Assembly (NCBI RefSeq): GCF_003443675.1
Contig: NZ_CP031963.1
Span: forward strand, 2,069,501 to 2,133,500
Source of the DNA: Aquimarina sp. BL5
Lineage (GTDB): Bacteria > Bacteroidota > Bacteroidia > Flavobacteriales > Flavobacteriaceae
Direction: 5' to 3'
Length of the DNA stretch: 64,000 nt
The translations under genes and the position numbers were made by a program. The notes below the pieces were generated by a model. That model saw only the letters and a list, made by a program, of their open reading frames with translations, did no database searches and was not told where the DNA came from. Below are positions 24,951-31,789 of the stretch, one piece after another; within the stretch, counting starts at the first letter, position 1; every line of letters starts with the position of its first letter.

Positions 24951-26114
24951 TCATTTAGATACTCTTTTAGAGATAAAGAATGTAACTATTAATGCAATTA
25001 CTGTTGCAATTAATAAAGTGGTAAAGCTAAGTTTTAGACTATCTATTCTGGATAATAGTCCCAAAAATGGAGGACTTATTAAAAATCCGAGATAACCAAA
25101 ACCTGCAACAAAAGATATTCCTTCTGCAGAAGAAACACCATGGGTTTTTCCAGCTAACCTAAACAACTCCGGTATAATCACAGAAAACCCAAGACCTACT
25201 AATCCAAAGCCAATTACAGTTAGTATTAATGTAGAACTTAATACCGCAAAAAAACCAAAAGCACTGATTAAACAACCACCAATAATTATTACAAAGGATC
25301 CAAAATGTTTGCTTACTGCATCTCCAAAAAAACGCCCCAAGGTCATCATCAAAGAGAAAGCGACAAAACCAAATCCAGAAACCTTTTCTGAAGAGATGTT
25401 TACAATATCTTGCATGTAGAGTTTACTCCAATGCTCTATTGCTCCTTCACTACCCATAATTAAAAATGCAATGATAGTAAGCCCCAAAAGCGGCTTTATA
25501 AGTTTTGGATCAAAAGACTTTTTTGAACCCTCTTCTTTTTTTACTGTTATAGTGATATACTCCTTACAAACTAAGATATTTGTTATAATCACAAATAGTG
25601 AAGCACATAGCATATGAAATAGTGGAACCTGAAAATAGGCAATCAAAAAACTTCCAATACCAGCGCCAATAACTCCACCTAAGCTAAAAAACCCGTGAGA
25701 TGCTGACATAATATGAATATCATCCTCTTGTTCAATATCCGATACCAGCGCATTCATTGCGATATCTGTTAAACAAGCAGATAAACCAACTACAAACAAG
25801 ACTATACATAGTAGTAAATAACTTGGAGCTACTATGGGCATAAGAAATAACAAAGAAAATAGTGTGATTCCCATAAAAGTTACCTTTCCGACACCAAGTT
25901 TTTCTATGATTAAGGATGATAAAGGGATCATTATTAATGTCCCCAGTGCAAAACAAAAAAGTGCAATACCTAACTGTGCATCATCAATTAATAATTTTGC
26001 TCTCACCGCAGGAATATATAATACCCATGTACCGGTCATAATATTTAATGATGCAAAAACCCAAGCCGGTCCAAAGTATCGTAATTTTGTAATAATTAGG
26101 TATAAAGAATTCAA
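24951..26114 (-). CDS. Major facilitator superfamily transporter
   Basis: 387 residues with about 12 hydrophobic helices. The A-like motif appears as GVGKVTFMGITLF after helix 2, and the middle loop carries ITITVKKEEGSKKS. LGRFFGDAVSKHFG after helix 8 is the second-half repeat of the motif. The fold resembles sugar or drug exporters of the FucP/YbjJ type; the substrate is unknown. It is divergent from the AraC regulator (137 bp between starts), a usual arrangement for a regulator and its target. Confidence 0.87.
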   Translation of the reverse strand: MNSLYLIITKLRYFGPAWVFASLNIMTGTWVLYIPAVRAKLLIDDAQLGIALFCFALGTLIMIPLSSLIIEKLGVGKVTFMGITLFSLLFLMPIVAPSYLLLCIVLFVVGLSACLTDIAMNALVSDIEQEDDIHIMSASHGFFSLGGVIGAGIGSFLIAYFQVPLFHMLCASLFVIITNILVCKEYITITVKKEEGSKKSFDPKLIKPLLGLTIIAFLIMGSEGAIEHWSKLYMQDIVNISSEKVSGFGFVAFSLMMTLGRFFGDAVSKHFGSFVIIIGGCLISAFGFFAVLSSTLILTVIGFGLVGLGFSVIIPELFRLAGKTHGVSSAEGISFVAGFGYLGFLISPPFLGLLSRIDSLKLSFTTLLIATVIALIVTFFISKRVSK

Positions 26115-26239
26115 GATATTCTATTTAACATATTTACTATATATCAAAATTAGCTACAAAAACACCTTCATATTAATACAAAATATTCTAATACTAAGGT
26201 AATTTATTCATATTAATAAAATTAATCATATAAATATGA

Positions 26240-26247
26240 TAATTTTG
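26240..26247 (+). promoter_or_regulatory. -7 box of the AraC-type gene, close to its ATG
   Basis: TAATTTTG ends four bases before the ATG at 26252, so a transcript from it would be leaderless. Confidence 0.5.
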
Positions 26248-26251
26248 TCTT

Positions 26252-27100
26252 ATGAAACCATCATACGAACAGATTTATCTAGATCAATCAAAATCTTTGA
26301 AAATAGAAAGCTATACCAAAGACTCTCTATGTAATAAAGTGAATTGGCATTTACATCCAGAATATGAGATAGTATTTATTAGAAACGGTAATGGAATAAT
26401 TCAAGTTGAGTCAAATATTGAAAAATATCAGGAGGGATTGCTTATTTTTCTTGGACCAAACATGCCACATATGCCATTTGGGAATACCGATTTCGAGGAT
26501 AACGTAGAAGTAGTTATTCAATTTAATGAAAGTTTTATCAAAGAAAAATTAACGCATTTTCCGGAGTTCTATAGTATCCTGGAGTTCATCCGGAATTCTC
26601 CTAAGGGCTGCCTTTTTTCTAAAGCAACCAAAGAAAAACTGTCCGCCTCTTTTTTAAAACTTTCAAACCAGAATAATGTAGAGAAGTTATTAAACTTTAT
26701 GCATATCCTATATGATCTCTCTGTTTCTAATAATAGAAAACCAATTGTAACATCCAACCATCTCGAAATTGACAAAACGGCCTTACCAAGAATATCTAAG
26801 GTTTTCGATTTTGTAAATAAGAATTATGCAAAAAAAATTCAATCTAAAACTATTGCTAAACAATTAGGATTGACTACCAATTCATTTTGCAGAATGTTTA
26901 AATCGGCTACAAATAAAAGTTTTATTAGCTTCCTGAATGAATTTAGAATCAAAAAAGCACAGGAGCATTTCGAAAACAAGAATACTTCTATATCCGAAGT
27001 TTTATATGAATGCGGATTTAACGATCCATCTTATTTTTGCAAACAATTTAGAAAATACACTGGTGTTTCTCCTTCTATGTACATCAAGGAATTAAACTAA
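26252..27100 (+). CDS. AraC family transcriptional regulator
   Basis: 282 residues. Residues 20-110 form a cupin-like sensor (NWHLHPEYEIVFIRNGNGII, GLLIFLGPNMPHM). The C-terminal 95 residues hold the two HTH units: IQSKTIAKQLGLTTNSFCRMFK and ISEVLYECGFNDPSYFCKQFRKYTGVSPS, the AraC signature. It probably controls the divergent MFS gene. Its 3' end overlaps the convergent kynureninase gene by 9 bp. It could also be the activator of the TTGACAAGTA promoters nearby, but nothing in the sequence shows this. Confidence 0.92.
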   Translation: MKPSYEQIYLDQSKSLKIESYTKDSLCNKVNWHLHPEYEIVFIRNGNGIIQVESNIEKYQEGLLIFLGPNMPHMPFGNTDFEDNVEVVIQFNESFIKEKLTHFPEFYSILEFIRNSPKGCLFSKATKEKLSASFLKLSNQNNVEKLLNFMHILYDLSVSNNRKPIVTSNHLEIDKTALPRISKVFDFVNKNYAKKIQSKTIAKQLGLTTNSFCRMFKSATNKSFISFLNEFRIKKAQEHFENKNTSISEVLYECGFNDPSYFCKQFRKYTGVSPSMYIKELN

Positions 27101-28390
27101 AGCATTGCTTTGCTTTTTTCCTAAAATTCCTTGTTTAAGGATCTGACCAAATTCATACATATCTTCATACGAGCAATAAAAAGGAGCTGGTGCTAATCTG
27201 ATCACATTAGGTTCTCTCCAATCTGTAATCACACCGTTTTTCATCAAATAATCGAACAATTTTCGTCCTTCTCCATGAAGGAATACAGAGAGTTGTGTTC
27301 CTCGTTCTTCTTGATTTGATGGAGTAATGATTTCAAAAGTGCTATCTACTTCTCTGTCAATCTCTTTTAGTACAAATTCTAAATATGCTACAATTAGGTT
27401 TCGCTTTTCTATTAACGCATCCATACCAACCTCATCAAACAATTCTAACGAGGCTAAATAGGGGGCTAAAGATAAAATGGGCGCATTACTCAATTGCCAA
27501 GCATCTGCATTAGGCATTGGTTCAAATTCTGGTTTCATAAGAAACCTAGATTCCTTTTTAGTCCCCCACCAGCCTTCGAAGCGAGGAATATCTTTTCTGT
27601 CATGAAACCGTTCATGTATAAAACATCCCGAAGCATTTCCAGGCCCACTATTCATATATTTATAACTACACCAAGATGCAAAATCTACATCCCAATCATG
27701 AAGTTTTAGCTCAATATTACCTGCTCCGTGTGCTAGATCCCAACCTACAAATGCTCCGACATCATGACCTGCTTTGGTTATTGTTTCCATATCGAAAACC
27801 TGACCTGTATAATAATTAACTCCACCTATCAAAACTAAGGCACACTCTTCTCCGACGGATTTGATCGTAGAGAGGATATCTTCTATCCTAAAATTATGCT
27901 CTCCTTTACGCTTTTTAATTTCTACAATAGCATCATCTGGATCATATCCATGAAACCGAACCTGGCTTTGTAACATGTACTGATCACTAGGAAAAGCTTT
28001 TTCTTCGCAGATGATCTTGTATCTTTTTCCCTTAGGTCTGTAGAATGAAACCATCAACAAATGAAGATTTACTGTTAGCGTATTCATCACAGTAATTTCT
28101 GAAGGTTTAGCACCAACTACTTTACTTAGTGGTTTTGCCATTCGCTCATGATAATCCCACCAAGACTTATTAGCATAAAAATGACCTTCTACAGCAAGTT
28201 CTGCCCAATCTTTCATTACTTCATCAACGTACTTCTTTGTGTTTTGAGGCTGGAGTCCTAAAGAATTTCCTGTAAAATATATGACTTGTTTATCATTCAC
28301 CTTAGGAAAAAGGAATTGGCTTCTATAAGATTTCAGTGGATCTTGTTCGTCTAATTTCTTAGCAAATTCTCGATTATTTTCGAATTGCAT
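27092..28390 (-). CDS. kynU: Kynureninase
   Basis: 432 residues, a PLP enzyme that cleaves (3-hydroxy)kynurenine to (3-hydroxy)anthranilate and alanine. Conserved pieces are YFTGNSLGLQPQNTKKYV, EITVMNTLTVNLHLLMVSFY, GWDLAHGAGN, the PLP-lysine region SWCSYKYMNSGPGNASG (Lys near residue 244) and RFEGWWGTKKESRF. Length fits the 415-465 residue family. With kmo (14627-16000) it gives the two central steps of the kynurenine pathway. A -7 box lies 15 bp upstream. Confidence 0.94.
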   Translation of the reverse strand: MQFENNREFAKKLDEQDPLKSYRSQFLFPKVNDKQVIYFTGNSLGLQPQNTKKYVDEVMKDWAELAVEGHFYANKSWWDYHERMAKPLSKVVGAKPSEITVMNTLTVNLHLLMVSFYRPKGKRYKIICEEKAFPSDQYMLQSQVRFHGYDPDDAIVEIKKRKGEHNFRIEDILSTIKSVGEECALVLIGGVNYYTGQVFDMETITKAGHDVGAFVGWDLAHGAGNIELKLHDWDVDFASWCSYKYMNSGPGNASGCFIHERFHDRKDIPRFEGWWGTKKESRFLMKPEFEPMPNADAWQLSNAPILSLAPYLASLELFDEVGMDALIEKRNLIVAYLEFVLKEIDREVDSTFEIITPSNQEERGTQLSVFLHGEGRKLFDYLMKNGVITDWREPNVIRLAPAPFYCSYEDMYEFGQILKQGILGKKQSNALV

Positions 28391-28405
28391 TTTTTAGTTT
28401 TGATT

Positions 28406-28413
28406 CAAAAATA
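28406..28413 (-). promoter_or_regulatory. -7 box for kynU
   Basis: TATTTTTG on the minus strand, an exact TAnnTTTG match 15 bp before the kynU ATG. The -33 box is not evident. Confidence 0.45.
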
Positions 28414-28529
28414 CATATTAGAACCGAGATTATATAATCTTTTAAAAACCACCCCGGAAAGGTGGGGAAAATTACAACATAATTACTATCTTCATACTAA
28501 CCAAAAAAACACTAAAAAAGTTATAACAT

Positions 28530-28552
28530 ATAGACATAAATCCCGAGTGTCT
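28530..28552 (+). promoter_or_regulatory. Shared upstream element before GG-precursor gene 1
   Basis: ACATAAAT, three bases, then GAGTGTCT, starting about 65 bp before the ATG. The same pair (ACATAAAT, four bases, GAGTGTCT) precedes the second GG-precursor gene at 36236. The GAGTGTCT-to-ATG distances are 51 and 48 bp. A weak CCCGA/TCGGG hairpin overlaps this copy only. Confidence 0.5.
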
Positions 28553-28595
28553 CTATATGTTCGGGTAAACAATATCATCTTAAACTCATATTATA

Positions 28596-28760
28596 ATGAA
28601 AGAATTACAGAAATTAAATGGTGTAAAAAAAATTAGTAAAACTGCACAAAAAGAAGTTGTTGGAGGGTGCCCTACACATGGTGGTGGATCCGGCTGTCCT
28701 CACGGTATGTGTGGTCAAATCATTTTTCCAGGACCTGATTTTTTATGTGTTGAATGCTAA
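28596..28760 (+). CDS. GG-leader peptide precursor 1 (bacteriocin-like, Cys-rich core)
   Basis: 54 residues. The leader MKELQKLNGVKKISKTAQKE ends VVGG, the double-glycine site cut by C39 peptidase-containing ABC exporters. The 30-residue core starts CPTHGGGSGCPHGMCGQ and has five Cys with Gly, His and Pro. Such precursors (ribosomal natural products, GG-Bacteroidota type) are common in the phylum. The upstream frame that would extend it is a chance reading. A terminator follows at 28795-28836. No maturation enzyme or C39 exporter lies in the window, so the export partner must be elsewhere. The product could be disulfide-bonded or further modified; I cannot tell which. Confidence 0.75.
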   Translation: MKELQKLNGVKKISKTAQKEVVGGCPTHGGGSGCPHGMCGQIIFPGPDFLCVEC

Positions 28761-28794
28761 GAGTTTTATAATTTAGAAAAAATAAAACAACAAT

Positions 28795-28836
28795 AAATTG
28801 CAGTGGTTAATTGTATAGCTACTGCAATTTTTTTAA
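28795..28836. terminator. Terminator between GG-precursor 1 and the TPR gene
   Basis: AAATTGCAGT and ACTGCAATTT form a perfect 10-bp stem over a 16-base loop, followed by T-run on the plus strand. It overlaps the stop of the convergent TPR gene, so it may serve both. Confidence 0.75.
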
Positions 28837-29631
28837 TAAAACTTCGGCCTTATCAAAATTAAAGTTTTCCTTGTCTTTAAGAATAATTTCTAAAACTTTT
28901 ATTGCCGCATTCTTTTTATCTTGTTTTAGATACACTAATGATTTATACCAATATCCTTTGGACTGATCAATCGTATCGGAATTTATTATTTGATCAAAAT
29001 ATGAAATTGCTTCTGTATATTTATCGAGTTCTAGAGCAGAAAGTCCGAAATATATTAACACAGCTGGTGAAAGTTCATTTTTATCTTTTATATATTCTTT
29101 AAACAAAATATAACTATCATTATATTTCTTTTGTTCGAATAATCGTTGTCCCTCTGCTAATTGACTTTCATCACTTCTACTAGTTAGAGAAGGTAAATCT
29201 CGCCAGTCACTATACGCTGCATACAGATCCTGATCAGCATTGTTAGAATTCATCGTATATAGCACCACAAATATTGCAATAGAAGCAGCTGCAAGAACCG
29301 AAAGAAACAATCTGTTTTTCAAAAAAGAAGTGTTATTTTTTTTCTGATAATTGGCTTGAGCTTTGGCAATTGTATCTTTTAATTTTTTAGCTTCTGCGCT
29401 CCTAAAATAGTTTTCTACTTGTTTTACTTCTTCTATGTCTGGAGTAAAAGCATCAGTAATCCAAGCAGACTCATCCAGCTGAGCAAACAGTTCCTCATGT
29501 ACCTTGAATTCTTTTAATAATTCAGGATCATTTTGTAATAATTGTTCAAACAGCGCTCTATCCTCTGTAGAAAGTTCATCTCTGAGGTATGCGTCGATTT
29601 GATCGTGATATTTTTCTTGATTAATATCCAT
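28819..29631 (-). CDS. Membrane TPR protein, likely partner of the ECF sigma factor
   Basis: 270 residues. The N-terminal 50 residues (HDQIDAYLRDELSTEDRALFEQLLQNDPELLKEF) have the helical look of anti-sigma zf-HC2-type modules but lack the Cys/His ligands. A single transmembrane helix lies near residues 107-127 (LFLSVLAAASIAIFVVLYTM). The C-terminal 120 residues are tetratricopeptide repeats (SPAVLIYFGLSALELDKYTEAISYFDQII). Its ATG overlaps the sigma stop by one base (29631), so the two are co-translated. An anti-sigma role is an inference from position and topology. Confidence 0.78.
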   Translation of the reverse strand: MDINQEKYHDQIDAYLRDELSTEDRALFEQLLQNDPELLKEFKVHEELFAQLDESAWITDAFTPDIEEVKQVENYFRSAEAKKLKDTIAKAQANYQKKNNTSFLKNRLFLSVLAAASIAIFVVLYTMNSNNADQDLYAAYSDWRDLPSLTSRSDESQLAEGQRLFEQKKYNDSYILFKEYIKDKNELSPAVLIYFGLSALELDKYTEAISYFDQIINSDTIDQSKGYWYKSLVYLKQDKKNAAIKVLEIILKDKENFNFDKAEVLLKKLQ

Positions 29632-30191
29632 TATGACATCAAATTTTCAAATCGTTCATCGGATTTTACACTTTTAATTAATCTTGCCTTACACTTAAAA
29701 ACACGCTGTCTTGCAACTGTTTCAGAAGAATATGATAATTGAACGACGATATCTGCATAGGATACTTTCTTTAGAAATAGCATCAATACCTGCTTACAAT
29801 TATCAGACAATTTTTCTAATTTTTCTTTAAACAATTCCCACCTTTCTTGTTCGAGTAAAGCATACGTCATATCCGATTCTTCACTTACTAGTTCCTTTAC
29901 CTCTGTATTTGTTACCCGTTTTCTTTTATTTAATTCTCTACGCCATAAATTTTTACAAGCCGTAAACATATAAGCTTCAAAAGTAGAATTGATAGTTTTT
30001 AATTCTCTGCACCTAATTCTAGCCGAAATCTGCATCAATACTTTCTGAAAAATATCTTCCGCATCTACTTGTTGACCTTTGTTTTGGAGTACAAATTTCA
30101 AACATTTAGGAAAGAAAGAAGAATAAATATCCGTAATGACTTTCTCATCAGATTGTAATATCCCCATCATAAAATAATCGTTATTCTTCAT
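29631..30191 (-). CDS. ECF-type RNA polymerase sigma factor
   Basis: 186 residues, the usual size of an ECF sigma factor. Region 2 is visible as FFPKCLKFVLQNKGQQVDAEDIFQKVLMQ, including the DAEDIFQ segment, then YMFTACKNLWRRELNKRKR. Region 4 is LEKLSDNCKQVLMLFLKKVSYADIVVQLSYSSETVARQRVFKCKARL with its helix-turn-helix. It is divergent from the lipoprotein/CHAT genes. An exact -7 box (TAGCTTTG, 30231-30224 minus) sits 32 bp upstream of the ATG, so the operon can be transcribed by the housekeeping sigma. Confidence 0.88.
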   Translation of the reverse strand: MKNNDYFMMGILQSDEKVITDIYSSFFPKCLKFVLQNKGQQVDAEDIFQKVLMQISARIRCRELKTINSTFEAYMFTACKNLWRRELNKRKRVTNTEVKELVSEESDMTYALLEQERWELFKEKLEKLSDNCKQVLMLFLKKVSYADIVVQLSYSSETVARQRVFKCKARLIKSVKSDERFENLMS

Positions 30192-30223
30192 TAACTATGT
30201 GCTAAAATTTTAGACTTGGGTAA

Positions 30224-30231
30224 CAAAGCTA
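30224..30231 (-). promoter_or_regulatory. -7 box for the sigma/TPR operon
   Basis: TAGCTTTG on the minus strand, an exact TAnnTTTG match, 32 bp before the sigma ATG. Confidence 0.5.
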
Positions 30232-30316
30232 ATTATTTTGAACTACAGTGTGAAAACTATTTATCAAAGGTTTTCAAAACAGTTAAATATTAATATTTTT
30301 AAATCAAATCATCATC

Positions 30317-30778
30317 ATGAAAAAAATCACAAATATCATCTTAATCACTATCTTACTATTTATCTTTCAGGGATGTTCTGTGGACGACGAGGAAGTTTTT
30401 AAAGAAGATGTAAAACTAATTGAAGAATTAACTCAGGTTATTACCGAAGCTAAAAATAGTGACAGCTTTTCAATAGAAATTTGCCAAGTGTTTTTCACAT
30501 TTCACGATCCTGATATTACCGCCTCTGAGAAATTAGCTATTAGAAAATGGTATCATTACAATCACTTTACCATCTATGATTACACTGTAAGTGATCACAC
30601 TATAGGTAGTGATCATAAAGAAATATGGTTTGTTAATTGCCGAGAATTTGAATCTTACCTTCAAGACAATGCGCATTGTGGAACCGACGGGTGCCTCAGT
30701 TGTACGAGAGATGGTTGTAACTCTAGTGGCCCCAAACCGAAAGACCCGCCAGAAGATCCTCTTGAAAATAACAACTAG
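30317..30778 (+). CDS. Small Cys-rich lipoprotein, paralog 1
   Basis: 153 residues with a lipobox (FIFQGC, Cys21) and an acidic start (SVDDEEVFKED). The C-terminal third has CGTDGCLSCTRDGCNSSG and then GPKPKDPPEDPLENNN. It is similar to the gene at 30914: both share FxDPxxTxSEKxAIRxxY, EIWxxxC, RDGCxSSGPKPKDPxEDPL. No family is recognised. It sits between the divergent sigma gene and the second paralog, on the side of the CHAT gene. Confidence 0.75.
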   Translation: MKKITNIILITILLFIFQGCSVDDEEVFKEDVKLIEELTQVITEAKNSDSFSIEICQVFFTFHDPDITASEKLAIRKWYHYNHFTIYDYTVSDHTIGSDHKEIWFVNCREFESYLQDNAHCGTDGCLSCTRDGCNSSGPKPKDPPEDPLENNN

Positions 30779-30913
30779 AACTCTCTAATACTACTAGGAA
30801 AACGTGTACTAAATTACATAGCTATTACTTTTAGCTATTTTAGAAACCTTCTATAAAGGCTAATTGTTATAAACAATTTTACAAATATTAATAACTTAAA
30901 ATTAAACAAAACA

Positions 30914-31354
30914 ATGAGAAAAATTATATGCATATTAATTATTGGAACCTTTTTAACTCTTTTTCAGAATTGTTCCTATGATGACGAGATACTTGAAGAA
31001 AGTACAGAATTATTCAAAGAGTTCAACACCAAAATGGGTAACAATACTAATAAAATGGGACCTATTATTGAAGGTTGCGAAATTGAATATACCTTTAGTG
31101 ATCCTAATCTAACACCTTCTGAAAAAGCAGCTATTAGATACTCGTATAGTTTTTTTCTAGGTCTTAAATCAGTGAATGGCAATACAGAAATATGGTATAC
31201 AGATTGTTCAGATTTTAATAATTATAATGATTTAAATCCAGGCTGTGATGTTAGTGGTTGTTATACTATACAAAGTTGCCCAAGAGATGGATGTGGATCT
31301 AGTGGGCCTAAACCAAAAGATCCAATAGAAGATCCGCTAGGTTCCGATCAATAA
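30914..31354 (+). CDS. Small Cys-rich lipoprotein, paralog 2
   Basis: 146 residues with a lipobox (LFQNC, Cys20) and SYDDEILEES, clearly parallel to the 30317 product. Conserved elements are FSDPNLTPSEKAAIRYSY, NTEIWYTDC and the tail CPRDGCGSSGPKPKDPIEDPL. The paralogs differ most in the middle. The two probably arose by tandem duplication. The shared tail is unusually constant and Pro/acidic. Position suggests surface or periplasmic function in the sigma-CHAT island. Confidence 0.75.
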   Translation: MRKIICILIIGTFLTLFQNCSYDDEILEESTELFKEFNTKMGNNTNKMGPIIEGCEIEYTFSDPNLTPSEKAAIRYSYSFFLGLKSVNGNTEIWYTDCSDFNNYNDLNPGCDVSGCYTIQSCPRDGCGSSGPKPKDPIEDPLGSDQ

Positions 31355-31789
31355 CAGTTATTGTTTCATTACATTTTGATAAGGATTGGTTTTATCTTCA
31401 AAAATTGACTTATCCAATGCTTCAAGAACATCAACACCACTATTAGAATACTATTAAAATAGTATTCTAATAGTGGCTAAATCATTTAAATTTAATCTCA
31501 AACTTTGAAATCAAATTAATACTTTTAATCAAATTAAAGTAGTTTAGAAAATATTTGATTTTTATCTCCTTTTAATAGTAACGAAAAATTGAAGAAAAAA
31601 TAGTTGAAACATGGATAATACATTTTGTTAAGTACCAAATTTATAATAGTATAAATTCCAATTTCGACTTCAATTATCATTGTATAGAGATTGTGACAGG
31701 TTTGGTAGCTCTAAACTAAAAAACCTTATGTATAGGTCACATGAAGAATGTAACTACTTGTAATATTGTTTATTGTTTAACAAATAAGA
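31355..31789. other. Spacer with a long near-palindrome
   Basis: About 435 AT-rich bases before the CHAT gene. The main structure is the hairpin at 31437-31476. I see no ORF with a good start and no clear -7 box near 31790. Confidence 0.5.
31437..31476. repeat. Perfect 19-bp inverted repeat with a 2-base loop
   Basis: Arms CCACTATTAGAATACTATT and its exact complement are separated by AA. There is no adjacent T-run, so it is not a standard intrinsic terminator. It might be a cruciform, protein site or processed RNA hairpin. Confidence 0.75.

Noticed and set aside
28448-28470. A CCACC/GGTGG hairpin upstream of kynU as a riboswitch or terminator
   Set aside because: It is only a five-bp stem with no T-run and no known riboswitch core; it may be an ordinary inverted repeat.
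28385-28636. An 83-residue plus frame over the start of GG-precursor 1
   Set aside because: It begins inside the kynU start region, has no family and overlaps the precursor out of frame; the precursor has the clear GG leader.
31437-31476. An intrinsic terminator for the second small lipoprotein gene
   Set aside because: The stem is long, but there is no T-run on either side and it is about 80 bp past the gene.
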